Position numbers and translations under genes: made by a program
Assembly (NCBI GenBank): GCA_951812625.1
Contig: CATOSP010000001.1
Coordinates: forward strand, 326,065-390,064
Direction of reading: 5' to 3'
Length of the DNA stretch: 64,000 bases
From: an uncultured Dehalococcoidia bacterium
Lineage (GTDB): Bacteria; Chloroflexota; Dehalococcoidia; Lucifugimonadales; UBA3495
Shown: one piece after another, positions 50,864 through 59,089 of the stretch
Numbering within the stretch: position 1 is the first letter of the stretch
How the letters are laid out: every line of letters starts with the position of its first letter
The notes under the pieces: generated by a model
The model's database searches: none
Seen by the model: only the letters and a program-made list of their open reading frames with translations
What the model was told of the DNA's origin: nothing

Positions 50864-52213
50864 TTACGGCTGGCCCGTGGGTGTCGGCTGCGTTGCTGGT
50901 ACACTGGGAGCGTAACCCACCATCTCCACGAACCCCTTGCCCGCCACCGGCGCTCCTTCCCTCGTCCCTGCTGCCTTGACCGCGCCTTCCCAGTACACGA
51001 TTGAAATGAACGCCATTGAATCAAACTCGGCGTCCTCCATCACCGGTGTGAGTTCCAGGCCAAGGTCCAGCGACTCGATCCTCAGCTTCCAGCCCATCGG
51101 GTACACCGCGCCCGTCGTTTCGCTGGTCCAGCTTCCCGTGGCCTCCAGGGAAATGTCCTCGCCGGGCAGATGCACCGGGGCGGAGTCCATTCGAGGGACT
51201 GGCCCAACCGGTGCAAGCTGGCCTCGCAGCGAGTCTGGGGCAGCGTACTCGGATGGGACCCACGTGCCATAGGTGATGATGTGCTTGTGCCCGGCCTGCT
51301 CCCATGCCACCGACACCGTGAGGTCTGAACCGTCGTCCAGGTTCAGGCTCAGCCAGTCCCAGCCAATCGCCTGCGTGGTAAAGTCGCCCCACTGGTGGTC
51401 CATCCATGTCGTGCCTGAAACGCGGTGCGGCTCGCCGGATATGGAGACCACGCCGGAAGTCTCCAGCCGGGTGCGTGAGTAGTAGTAGGTCTTGCCTGCT
51501 GCGCCCAGGTCCACTAGCCCCGTGCCGGCGTGCAGCGTTGCCGGTTTCCGGGAAACGGCCCGTAGCTCCACGTCATACTCTCCTGCATGGAACGACAGGG
51601 TGTAACTCTCGCCATCCCCGCTCATAAGCCAGTCCACTGTGGGCAAGTCAAAACTCCCGGAGGTGGCTTCCAGAAATGGCAGGTCGGCCTGCTCCGCAGT
51701 CAGGTGGAGGCCATTGGAGTGGTCCGCCCAGCTCAACTGGGCCAGCCGTGGCGTCAGACCGGAGGGCAGCACCGACTGGAAGGTGACGAAGTGGTAGCTG
51801 AACTCCTCGCCGCCGTCCGTGGTGAGATGCCCGTTGAAGTACCACCACTCCACCGGTGACAGGTGCGCGCCCTCGTCGTCGGGCAGCATCACCGCCTTGT
51901 CAGTGTCTGGCATCGCCGTTGCAGCGACTGGTTGTTCCTTGGCTGGGACCAGTGTTGCGGTTGGAGAGGGTGTGTTGGTAGGCGCTGCTGTTGGGGAAGG
52001 TGTCGGCGCGATGGTTGGCGTTGGCGTCAATGTAGGCGCAGCAGTGGGCATCGGGGACGGCGTGACTGTAGGCTCGGGCGTGGCGGTTGCGGTTAGGTCA
52101 GCGGTCGCCACTGGGGAAGGTTCGGGGGTACTGATGTCCCCGCCAGTACAGGCAACCAGGAGCAGGAAAGCCAGCAGGGATAGTAAGGTGGTGGCGGAAA
52201 GCGGAGATGTCAA
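50864..52213 (-). CDS. AttH/CrtC-type lipocalin-like lipoprotein
   Basis: 449 residues. Lipobox LLLVAC (Cys22), a Thr/Pro-rich stalk (about 30-100), then the AttH/carotenoid 1,2-hydratase-like domain: HLSPVEWWYFNGHLTTDGGEEFSYHFVTFQS, GGxWxxH-like GTTWMDHQWGDFTTQAIGWDWLSLNLDDGSDL and WKLRIESLDLGLELTPVMEDAEF. The CrtC branch hydrates carotenoid ends; many AttH-like lipoproteins are of unknown use, and no carotenoid genes are near. Located on the outer face of the membrane. The stalk resembles that of the protease at 26583. Confidence 0.82.
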   Translation of the reverse strand: MTSPLSATTLLSLLAFLLLVACTGGDISTPEPSPVATADLTATATPEPTVTPSPMPTAAPTLTPTPTIAPTPSPTAAPTNTPSPTATLVPAKEQPVAATAMPDTDKAVMLPDDEGAHLSPVEWWYFNGHLTTDGGEEFSYHFVTFQSVLPSGLTPRLAQLSWADHSNGLHLTAEQADLPFLEATSGSFDLPTVDWLMSGDGESYTLSFHAGEYDVELRAVSRKPATLHAGTGLVDLGAAGKTYYYSRTRLETSGVVSISGEPHRVSGTTWMDHQWGDFTTQAIGWDWLSLNLDDGSDLTVSVAWEQAGHKHIITYGTWVPSEYAAPDSLRGQLAPVGPVPRMDSAPVHLPGEDISLEATGSWTSETTGAVYPMGWKLRIESLDLGLELTPVMEDAEFDSMAFISIVYWEGAVKAAGTREGAPVAGKGFVEMVGYAPSVPATQPTPTGQP

Positions 52214-52312
52214 AGGAATGTTGCCTTTTGAGCGAGTTTCACCTTAGATTATGCCACAGTTGTGCTCGTTCAATGTCGTGCGGAGCATGACTGGTGGCAG
52301 GCAGGAGGAAGT

Positions 52313-52729
52313 ATGGCAGAACTCGGACAGCAGCAGGTCGAGGCATATCTTGGAGAGCCGCACGTCGCTAACCTGACAACGGTTCGTCCCGACGGGAGAC
52401 CGCACGTTGCTCCGGTGTGGTTCCTGTGGGAAGCGGGCCGGGTGTACATGATCGCCGGAAATACCGCCGTGAAGGTGCGGAACATCCGGGCCAATCCTGC
52501 GGTGGCCCTTTCGGTGGCCGTGGATGAGCGGCCCTACCAGTACGTGATTCTGGAGGGTCAGGCGCAGGTGAGGGAAGATGGTCTGGAAGACATGGTCAAC
52601 CGCATCTGCATCCGTTACGACGGTCCGGAGCGCGGCGCGGAGTTCGCGCAGGAACTGCTGTCGTCCGGCGGAACGGTCTTGCTGGAGGTCGAAGTGACCA
52701 AGACCATGTCATGGCGGGAAGACGATTAG
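52313..52729 (+). CDS. Pyridoxamine 5'-phosphate oxidase-like flavin/F420 protein
   Basis: 138 residues, split-barrel fold of the PNPOx-like family binding FMN, F420 or heme. Seen: YLGEPHVANLTTVRPDGRPHVAPVWFLWEAGRVYMIAGNTAVKVRNIRANPAVALSVA. This opening is shared with F420-dependent Rv1155-like reductases. AGGAGGAA directly precedes ATG 52313. Substrate unknown; with two other F420-type genes in the window an F420 link is plausible. Confidence 0.8.
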   Translation: MAELGQQQVEAYLGEPHVANLTTVRPDGRPHVAPVWFLWEAGRVYMIAGNTAVKVRNIRANPAVALSVAVDERPYQYVILEGQAQVREDGLEDMVNRICIRYDGPERGAEFAQELLSSGGTVLLEVEVTKTMSWREDD

Positions 52730-52740
52730 GGACCGGGCGT

Positions 52741-52962
52741 CTATCCCAGGGCGTTCCACTCTCGCGCCATAATTTGGCGTCCCATGACTCCGGGGATTTG
52801 CCGCGGCAAAAGCCGCAATTGGTCAATGCAATACTCGCGGTTCGAGGGAATGGCGAAGCTGAATCCCTGATAGGTTATATGCTGGTGACGCCTGCCAGAG
52901 AAGGGTCCGTCAAAGCCTAATCTTCTGACGCGCCGGATGAAATCTCTGCGGCTACAGGGATT
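52741..52962 (-). pseudogene. HicA-like toxin without a start codon
   Basis: A 73-codon frame between an in-frame TGA (52965-52963) and TAG (52743-52741) reads SRRDFIRRVRRLGFDGPFSGRRHQHITYQG, then FAIPSNREYCIDQLRLLPRQ: the HicA double-stranded RNA-binding-like fold with its active-site His in GRRHQ. No ATG, GTG or TTG lies between the TGA and the body. Taking out one base of the CTGTAGC just upstream would join it to an ATG (MKSL-SRRDF). So it is a frameshifted toxin, or part of a recoded HicB-HicA fusion. Confidence 0.65.
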
Positions 52963-53233
52963 TCATCGGTTCACAAACAGGCTCCAAGGTCAGATTCAGG
53001 TCAATCCCGTCAATTACCGGAAGTTCATGGCCAAGCTTGAAGCCGACCAGCATCCATTCCTCCAGGACAGACCTCAGTTCGTGCTTACAGTCTTGCAAGG
53101 TCGGAGCAAACGCAAGCACTCCCAGGCACGGTGGGATGGTCCCGGCAAAGGTGCTGTCTCCCTCCAGTTCTTCATAGACCGCATAGGACATTGCGCGTTC
53201 TATGTAATCGGTAAGGATGTATTCACCATTCAC
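52952..53233 (-). CDS. HicB-family antitoxin
   Basis: 93 residues, HicB fold: YIERAMSYAVYEELEGDSTFAGTIPPCLGVLAFAPTLQDCKHELRSVLEEWMLVGFKLGHELPVIDGIDLN. It would bind and block HicA. The usual product ends soon after the DGIDLN motif; here the frame runs on through an ATG that looks like the former hicA start. The GTG at 53233 is six bases after GGAGG; the longer frame to 53290 lacks support. The toxin frame next to it is start-less, so the pair is probably inactive. Confidence 0.78.
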   Translation of the reverse strand: MNGEYILTDYIERAMSYAVYEELEGDSTFAGTIPPCLGVLAFAPTLQDCKHELRSVLEEWMLVGFKLGHELPVIDGIDLNLTLEPVCEPMKSL

Positions 53234-53282
53234 TTCTGTCCTCCCCGTTTCCTGAACGGGACTCTGCTGGCATTTCAATGAC

Positions 53283-53972
53283 TCACTCACCCGGATTCAG
53301 GGGTGGCAGTATCGACTCCAGCCACGGGATCAGGTCCTGGAGAACCTCGACGCTTATCTCGTGAGCCATATTGTATTCGTGGAACTCCGGGGCATATCCT
53401 GCGGCCTCCAGGAAGTCCTTGGCCGCGTATGCCCTGTCCGCCGTCACCATCGGGTCCGACGTTCCGTGGGCGACGAAAATCGGCTGGGTGCGCTCCTCGG
53501 GCAACCGGGGGCCGAGCTCATCGGTGTCAGGCAGGGTTGCGCTTAGGGCAGCCAGCCCCGCAAACCTCTCCGGCTGGGTCAGCCCGCACCGGTAGGTCAT
53601 GCCGCCACCCTGGGAGAAGCCCATGAGCACCGCCCTTCCCGGCGTCACCCTGAACTGCTCGAACACCTCATCGAAGAACCCGCCCAGCAGGTCCTCGGCC
53701 TGTTTCGCCTCGTCGGGTGTACCCATGCCCCGGGGCGTCATCCAGCCGTACCCCATGTGGCCGCCACCCAGGTCGAAGGGAATGGGAGCGTTGGGGCAGG
53801 CGTAGACATAGCCGGTCCGGTTGATGGCCGGGGTAAGCCCTGCCAGGTCTTGCATGTTCGCGCCGAACCCGTGCAGCAGCACCACGAGGGGGTAGTTGCG
53901 GGACGTGTCGTAATCATCGGGCAAAATCGTCAGGTACTGGAGTCCATTGCCTTGATGCTGTTCAGCCTGCAT
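53283..53972 (-). CDS. Phospholipase/carboxylesterase-type alpha/beta hydrolase
   Basis: 229 residues, cytosolic, compact esterase of the carboxylesterase/acyl-protein-thioesterase group. Oxyanion region LVVLLHGFGANMQDL, nucleophile Ser120 in LMGFSQGGGM, Asp173 in HGTSDPMV and His204 in YNMAHEIS complete the triad. Substrate unknown, probably short-chain esters. No signal peptide. It is followed after 49 bases by the hicB gene on the same strand. The spacer 53973-54189 contains nothing recognised. Confidence 0.87.
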   Translation of the reverse strand: MQAEQHQGNGLQYLTILPDDYDTSRNYPLVVLLHGFGANMQDLAGLTPAINRTGYVYACPNAPIPFDLGGGHMGYGWMTPRGMGTPDEAKQAEDLLGGFFDEVFEQFRVTPGRAVLMGFSQGGGMTYRCGLTQPERFAGLAALSATLPDTDELGPRLPEERTQPIFVAHGTSDPMVTADRAYAAKDFLEAAGYAPEFHEYNMAHEISVEVLQDLIPWLESILPPLNPGE

Positions 53973-54189
53973 ACGCGCCGCTCCAGAACTTTCCGGGCCG
54001 GCGCCCGTTGTTCGAAGGGTTGGCGCCGCCGGGCCTTCGGGTCACGCACATCCTATCATCACGGTGATGCCTGCGAAACCCTGGGCCAGGCGAGGGTGAA
54101 GCGCGTCTCGGCCTGGGGACGACGGTGCTAGAATAGCCGGGCGCGGCGACGTCCTTCACCGAAACTTGGTCTGCCCGCAGGGGTGTGTT

Positions 54190-54528
54190 ATGGCTCGAAT
54201 CTACCATCTGGTTCCTAGGGCGGATTGGGAAGCTGCCAGCGACGAGTCCGAGTATAGCGCTCCCAGCCTGGCGTCCGAGGGGTTCATCCACTGCTCGAAG
54301 GACCATGAGCAGCTATTCGCGGTGGCCCGCAGGCTGTACCGGGACCGCACGGATATGCTGGTGCTGGAACTTGATACCGATGCGTTGAGCTCCCCGATAA
54401 AAGAAGAGCCGAGCCGGTCAGGTGAGATTTACCCCCACATCTACGGGACCATCAACAGCGGGGCAGTGGTGGAGGTGCTCGAGCTCACGATGGACGGTGC
54501 GGGATACTATACCCTGGCGAAAATCTGA
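54190..54528 (+). CDS. DUF952 family protein
   Basis: 112 residues, DUF952: IYHLVPRADWEAASDESEYSAPSLASEGFIHCS is the diagnostic start (IYH...W..A...G.Y...SL..EGFIHCS), followed by LVLELDTDAL and PHIYGTINSGAVVEVLEL. The family is related in fold to glutathione-transferase-linked proteins and its function is unknown. ATG 54190 is favoured; a TTG at 54166 is possible. Confidence 0.85.
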   Translation: MARIYHLVPRADWEAASDESEYSAPSLASEGFIHCSKDHEQLFAVARRLYRDRTDMLVLELDTDALSSPIKEEPSRSGEIYPHIYGTINSGAVVEVLELTMDGAGYYTLAKI

Positions 54529-54583
54529 GCACTGTCTCCTGTTCCCGCCGCAGGGAGGGTCTATGACGGATGGCGGAAACGGC

Positions 54584-54802
54584 CTATTGGAAGGTGCCGG
54601 GGTCGGAGTGGACCTTGCCGTTGGGTGACTCTTCCGATCTCGCGGTCTTGATCAGAAACCACATCAACCCGCCGCCAACCACGAATATGGCGATGAACAG
54701 GACTCCTACGGCGGCCCACAGCCCTGTCTCATCCCCGACCATACGGCCATGAGCGGCAATTGCCCTCAACAGGCCTGCCAGGCTAAAAGTAGACCACTCC
54801 AT
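54584..54802 (-). CDS. Small one-span membrane protein of the cox operon
   Basis: 72 residues with one membrane helix (LWAAVGVLFIAIFVVGGGLMWFLIKTA). It overlaps the end of the second subunit III gene by 20 bases and is on the same strand, so it is likely the last gene of the oxidase operon. Small subunits of this size occur in other heme-copper oxidases, but there is no family match to support that. An internal start is possible. Confidence 0.5.
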   Translation of the reverse strand: MEWSTFSLAGLLRAIAAHGRMVGDETGLWAAVGVLFIAIFVVGGGLMWFLIKTARSEESPNGKVHSDPGTFQ

Positions 54803-55484
54803 AAAGTATCGGCCAGACCAGCACTACGAAATACCAGAAAATCGACGTGGCCTCCATGCCGGCGGACCGGCGCGGGAACCGCTTGGTCACCAGGCCCACG
54901 GTGACGAAGGCCAGGCACAGCACGGCGGTCACGACGTGGATGGCATGGAACCCGATCAGCACGTAGAAAATCGAACCGTAGGAGCTGGACGTTACCGTCA
55001 GGCCGTATCCGATGAGCCTGACCCACTCGATGCCCTGTAGCCCAACAAACAGCCCGCCCAGCGCCAGTGTAACCACCAGCAACAGGGTGAGGGTGTGAAC
55101 AGATACATCCGGCTTCCGGTACCGCCACATGAACAAAAGCATGGTCACGCCGCTGGCCAGCAGTACTCCCGTGTTGATGGCCGTGGCCACGACAGGATAC
55201 CGGGGCTGGTCCAGGGGTGGCCAGAAGTCCAGTGAAGCCCGGATGGAGAGGAATGCGCTTATGAGTCCGGCAAACGTCATGGCCTCCACCACTATCACTA
55301 GCACCATGCCGAACCTGGCCACGGCGATGCTGTTAATCTGAGGCCGGTCGTCAGGCTGCCAGCTATGACCGCCGTTGACCATGCCCGTAGGCGGGATGGT
55401 TGCGTCAGACGGAGTGTGCTGGGCGTCGCCGTTGCGGGCGCCGGGAGGATAGGCCGATCCGGGGGGCTGCCGCTCCTGGCTCAT
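54783..55484 (-). CDS. Heme-copper oxidase subunit III (second copy)
   Basis: 233 residues. A 50-residue hydrophilic N-terminus is followed by five to six spans: MVLVIVVEAMTFAGLISAFLSIR, VVATAINTGVLLASGVTMLLF, LTLLLVVTLALGGLFVGLQGIEW, SIFYVLIGFHAIHVVTAVLCLAFV and ATSIFWYFVVLVWPILYGVVYF. The GFHAIHV and WYFVVLVWP segments are the subunit III hallmark. It overlaps the subunit IV gene by four bases (ATGA). The operon also holds a different subunit III at 55893. Confidence 0.85.
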   Translation of the reverse strand: MSQERQPPGSAYPPGARNGDAQHTPSDATIPPTGMVNGGHSWQPDDRPQINSIAVARFGMVLVIVVEAMTFAGLISAFLSIRASLDFWPPLDQPRYPVVATAINTGVLLASGVTMLLFMWRYRKPDVSVHTLTLLLVVTLALGGLFVGLQGIEWVRLIGYGLTVTSSSYGSIFYVLIGFHAIHVVTAVLCLAFVTVGLVTKRFPRRSAGMEATSIFWYFVVLVWPILYGVVYF

Positions 55485-55813
55485 TGCTTCTGGGTAGCAG
55501 TAAGGTCGAAGAAGGTGCCGGCCAGGAAAAAGCCGACAAAGAACAGCGCAATAAGGCCAAGCACCCAGAGATATTTGGCCTCAAACTTGAGATGCATAAA
55601 GAAGGACACCACCAGGGCAGCCTTTATCACCCCCAGGATGAACAGAAACGCCAGCAGGGTCATATCCAGGACGTGGCGAAAATACCCTTCTGCGGGCGCG
55701 AGATTGTGCACCAGCAGCGTGGCAACGATACTGCTGCCGGTGAGCACCAGCAGTATGAACCAGATCAACAGGTAGTTAGGCCAATGATGTTGTTCCGCGT
55801 GTTCCGACGCCAT
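55481..55813 (-). CDS. Cytochrome c oxidase subunit IV (prokaryotic type)
   Basis: 110 residues, three membrane spans: LLIWFILLVLTGSSIVATLLV, LLAFLFILGVIKAALVVSFFMHLKFEA and WVLGLIALFFVGFFLAGTFF. The IKAALVVSFFMHLKFE segment is typical of the COX4_pro/CyoD-like subunit that helps assembly of the oxidase. Between subunit III genes on the same strand. Confidence 0.85.
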   Translation of the reverse strand: MASEHAEQHHWPNYLLIWFILLVLTGSSIVATLLVHNLAPAEGYFRHVLDMTLLAFLFILGVIKAALVVSFFMHLKFEAKYLWVLGLIALFFVGFFLAGTFFDLTATQKQ

Positions 55814-55833
55814 CGGATCGTTGCTCCTCTGAT

Positions 55834-55892
55834 ATGTGGGTCCTCAGCAATTGCTCCGGCCCTCTAACGCGCTGAGGAAGCGCGTTTCCTCG
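55834..55892 (+). repeat. Intergenic repeat copy between subunit III and IV genes
   Basis: Reads GTGGGTCCTC, then TTGCTCCGGCCCTC, then GAGGAAGCGCGTTTCCTC, which folds as a hairpin (GAGGAA/TTCCTC). It fills the whole spacer between the two oxidase genes. Confidence 0.6.
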
Positions 55893-56477
55893 TTACGACA
55901 GATAGAAGAGGGGCCACAGGAACAGCCACACTATATCCACGAAGTGCCAGTACAGTGCGGTAGCTTCCAGGGTGAAGTTGGGTCTCCACTTCCCCATGTA
56001 GAGTATCAGGATAACCGTGAAGGCGATCAGGCCGATGAGAACGTGGACCGCGTGCAGCCCGGTGGCGGCGTAGTAGAGTTGCCAGAAGGGACCCTCATGG
56101 ATGGTGTAGCCCTTCATGATCTCAACTGGCCACTCGATGGCCCATTTCAGCACCAGGAACAGTATCCCGAAGGCCAGGCACCCAAGGATGCATAGCTTGG
56201 ACAGTCCGTGGTTCCCGGTGGCGCTCATCTTGTGGGCCAGCGCCACCAGCATACTGCTGGTCAGCAGGTTGAACGTGTTCACCGACCCGATGATGGGGTT
56301 GGTGTGCTCCGACGCTTCCTTCCAGCCGGGGAAGGAGATGCGGAACAGGACGATGGTCATTATCACCCCGCCGAAGAGGACCACCTCCCCGGAGAGGAAA
56401 AGCCACATCCCCAGTTTAGGGGGGCCGATGTTCGTCGGTTCTACGTGTTCCAGGGAATGTGCCTGGGCATGGGCCAT
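55893..56477 (-). CDS. Cytochrome c oxidase subunit III
   Basis: 194 residues, five spans, short form of subunit III. Seen: GMWLFLSGEVVLFGGVIMTIVLF, INTFNLLTSS-like VNTFNLLTSSMLVALAHK, GPFWQLYYAATGLHAVHVLIGLIAF and the end TALYWHFVDIVWLFLWPLFYL, the family's most conserved stretch. It follows subunit I in the operon, separated by a copy of the intergenic repeat. Confidence 0.92.
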   Translation of the reverse strand: MAHAQAHSLEHVEPTNIGPPKLGMWLFLSGEVVLFGGVIMTIVLFRISFPGWKEASEHTNPIIGSVNTFNLLTSSMLVALAHKMSATGNHGLSKLCILGCLAFGILFLVLKWAIEWPVEIMKGYTIHEGPFWQLYYAATGLHAVHVLIGLIAFTVILILYMGKWRPNFTLEATALYWHFVDIVWLFLWPLFYLS

Positions 56478-56504
56478 GGTGCTTAATCCTCGTTAGTCTC
56501 TCAT

Positions 56505-56561
56505 CGGGAAGCGCGGTTCCTCGGCGCGGGGGAGGGCCGGAGCAAATCTGTGTGGTCCACG
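56505..56561 (-). repeat. Intergenic repeat copy between subunit I and III genes
   Basis: Minus-strand copy: ACGTGGACC, TTGCTCCGGCCCTCC, GAGGAACCGCGCTTCC. Same core and spacing as the other copies but in the opposite orientation. Confidence 0.6.
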
Positions 56562-56563
56562 TT

Positions 56564-58252
56564 TCAGCGCATGGTCATCAGCCGCCCTTGCGGCTCGTAG
56601 TCTGCTCCGTTCGAAGGCACTTCCGGTGCGTACTCATACGGGTCCCGCTCCACCACCGGGATGGTGTCGCCCCAGTTGAGGTGCGGGGGCGGCGATGGGG
56701 CCGACCATTCCATCGTAGTGGCTTCCCACGGGTTCGCCGTGGCCCGCTTGCCGGCAATCATGCTGTAGAAGAAGTTGAACACAAACAGGAACTGTACCAG
56801 TATCAGCAGCACTCCCGCTATTGACACGAAGTCGTTCAGCCAGGCATATCCCTGGAGCAGGGGAATGTGGTCGTAGCTGGCATACCTCCGGGTGTATCCC
56901 GCGAACCCAAGGATGAACATGGGCGTGAAGACGATGTTGAAGAGGAAGAACGTGCTGATGGCGTGTACCTTCGCGACCCCCTCGTTCATCAGCCTCCCAA
57001 ACATCTTGGGGAACCACCACTGCACCGCTGCGAAGGTGGACAGGATTACCGAGGCGAATATGACGTAATGGAAGTGTGCCACCACGAAATAGGTCTCGTG
57101 AAGTTGGATGTCGGCCACGGTCGCACCCAGTTGCAGCCCGGTCAGACCTCCGACGATGAATATCACGTAGGCGAAGAAAGCATAGAGGAAGGCCGCGTTG
57201 AACCGGAGAGAACCTCCCCAGAGGGTCAGGCCCATCGCCACCACGATGACCAGGAAGGGCACCGAGATGATGATGGTGGTGATGCTGAACCCCACTGCGG
57301 CCAGGGGGTTCAGCCCGGCAATGAACATGTGGTGCGCCCAGACCATGAAGCTGAGTATCCCGGCGAAGATGGTCCAGAAGATGATGTGCTTGTAGCCATG
57401 CAGGGGCTTCCGCGCTGCCGCCGGAAATATCTCGGAGATCACGCCAAGTCCGGGAATCAGGATGACGTACACCTCCGGGTGGCCGAAGAACCAGAATAGG
57501 TGCTGCCACAGCAGCGGGTCGCCCACCTTGTCCGCGCTTACGAGATAGAAGTGGGTGCCGACGTTCTTGTCGAAGAGGAGCATGAACGTCCCGGCAATCA
57601 GTGGGCCGACGGACATCATGAACAGCAGGGACGCAATCACGACCATCCAGACGACTATCGGCAGCCGCATCAGGCTCATGCCCCGCGCCCGCAGCACGAA
57701 GGGAGTGACGATGAAGTTGATCCCGCCCATCAGCACGGCGGTGAATTCCAGGGCTAGTCCGACGGCCCAGAGGTTGATGCCCCAGTTCACCCCAGTCAGC
57801 TCCGTGTTGGCGCTGAGGGGAGCATAGGCCGTCCAGCCGCCGGAGAAGGGGCCGCCCGGCACAAAGAAAGAGGCCATGATGACCACACTGGAGATGAAGA
57901 AGGTCCAGTAAGACATCATGTTCAGCAACGGGAACGCCATGTCCCTCGCGCCGATCATCAGGGGGATGGTCAGATTGCCGAAGAACCCCAGCAGGATGGG
58001 CATGGCCACCCAGAAGATCATCAGGGTGCCGTGCATGGTCACGTAGGCGTTGTACCGGGCCGGGTTCAGCAGTTCCTGTTCCGGCATCGCCAGGTGCGAG
58101 CGGAAAACTAGGGCAATAATCCCCCCGAACAGGGCGAAGAACAGCCCGTTCAGAAGGTACTGCTTGGCGATCATCTTGTGATCGGTGGAGAAGATATAGG
58201 TCCTTATCCACCCCATTTCGGCATGGTGGACCGCCGCCGCATGTGCCGCCAT
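56564..58252 (-). CDS. Cytochrome c oxidase subunit I
   Basis: 562 residues, catalytic subunit with 12 spans, low-spin heme a, heme a3 and CuB. Seen: WIRTYIFSTDHKMIAKQYL, MHGTLMIFWVAMPILLGF (heme ligand His), WQHLFWFFGHPEVYVILIPGLG (CuB His and the cross-linked Tyr), WAHHMFIAGLNP (His-His CuB ligands) and ETYFVVAHFHYVIFAS (heme ligands). The FGHPEVYVL-type motif and the K-channel residues mark an A-type oxidase. Eleven bases after subunit II. Confidence 0.97.
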   Translation of the reverse strand: MAAHAAAVHHAEMGWIRTYIFSTDHKMIAKQYLLNGLFFALFGGIIALVFRSHLAMPEQELLNPARYNAYVTMHGTLMIFWVAMPILLGFFGNLTIPLMIGARDMAFPLLNMMSYWTFFISSVVIMASFFVPGGPFSGGWTAYAPLSANTELTGVNWGINLWAVGLALEFTAVLMGGINFIVTPFVLRARGMSLMRLPIVVWMVVIASLLFMMSVGPLIAGTFMLLFDKNVGTHFYLVSADKVGDPLLWQHLFWFFGHPEVYVILIPGLGVISEIFPAAARKPLHGYKHIIFWTIFAGILSFMVWAHHMFIAGLNPLAAVGFSITTIIISVPFLVIVVAMGLTLWGGSLRFNAAFLYAFFAYVIFIVGGLTGLQLGATVADIQLHETYFVVAHFHYVIFASVILSTFAAVQWWFPKMFGRLMNEGVAKVHAISTFFLFNIVFTPMFILGFAGYTRRYASYDHIPLLQGYAWLNDFVSIAGVLLILVQFLFVFNFFYSMIAGKRATANPWEATTMEWSAPSPPPHLNWGDTIPVVERDPYEYAPEVPSNGADYEPQGRLMTMR

Positions 58253-58262
58253 TACGGAACTC

Positions 58263-59069
58263 CTACTGAGAACGTGGCGTCACGCCGACGTTCCGGTCGG
58301 CACGAGCGCCTAAAGATCCATCCTTCGAATCTGAAACGTGGACCGTCTGCGATTGCCCCGGCCCTCCACTACGTAGAGGACCCGGGTTTTCTGATAGGGT
58401 AACCGTTCTTGAATCGAGCCAGCTATCGAAGTCGTCAGGCTCGAGTACTCTCACGTTGGATAGCATCTTGTAATGGCCCAGGCCGCAGAGCTCCGTGCAG
58501 AGAACCGGGTATTCCCCGGCCTTCTTCGGCACGAACCATACCCGCGTCGTCCGTCCGGGAATCACGTCGTACTTGACCCGCAAGTGCGGTACGAAGAACG
58601 AGTGGATGGTGTCCCCGGAGGTCATGTTCAGAACCACCAGCCGGTCCTTTTCGACCACCAGGTCGTTGCCAAGGGTGAAGTCGTCGGCGGTGCCAAAGGC
58701 CTTGTCCCCGCCAGCGTAATCGAAGGCCCAGAAGAACTGACGCCCCGTCACATTTACTGTCAGTGCCTCGCCGTGCTTGGCCTCCAGGCTTTCCTCGCTC
58801 TTCAGTATGGTCTCGGCCCATCCCCAAGTCGAGAACACGGCGATGATGATGTCGAAGATGATCATCGAGATGTCCAGGATTATCAGGCGGGTAATCCATC
58901 CGCTGAGGTGGCGAGTGGGAGTTGGGTTCTTGCTCTGCCTGAAGTAGATCAGAGCGAGAATGATGAGGGCAAAGGAAAGAATGCCCACGAGCAGCGTGAC
59001 CATAGAAATGATCAGCAGACTCCAGTCGAGCCACCAGCCGTGGGTGGAGATGTCTGGCATTATTGGCAT
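58263..59069 (-). CDS. Cytochrome c oxidase subunit II with repeat-derived tail
   Basis: 268 residues. Two N-terminal membrane hairpin helices, then the CuA cupredoxin domain: ligands in DTIHSFFVPHLRVKYDVIPG and CTELCGLGHYKML (two Cys, His, Met). A normal subunit II would end near the RVLEPDDFDSWL segment. Here about 45 further residues (TVTLSENPGPLRSGGPGQSQ and on) run through an intergenic-repeat copy at 58336-58393, so the repeat has added a disordered tail. Follows the cytochrome c gene by 20 bases. Confidence 0.94.
   Translation of the reverse strand: MPIMPDISTHGWWLDWSLLIISMVTLLVGILSFALIILALIYFRQSKNPTPTRHLSGWITRLIILDISMIIFDIIIAVFSTWGWAETILKSEESLEAKHGEALTVNVTGRQFFWAFDYAGGDKAFGTADDFTLGNDLVVEKDRLVVLNMTSGDTIHSFFVPHLRVKYDVIPGRTTRVWFVPKKAGEYPVLCTELCGLGHYKMLSNVRVLEPDDFDSWLDSRTVTLSENPGPLRSGGPGQSQTVHVSDSKDGSLGARADRNVGVTPRSQ
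58336..58393 (+). repeat. Intergenic repeat copy inside the subunit II gene 3' end
   Basis: Reads ACGTGGACC, ATTGCCCCGGCCCTCC, ACGTAGAGGACCCGGGTTTTCT, the same order as the other copies but more diverged. It lies within the coding frame of the oxidase subunit II gene. Confidence 0.55.
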
Positions 59070-59089
59070 GGACTACTTCCTAATGCGCT

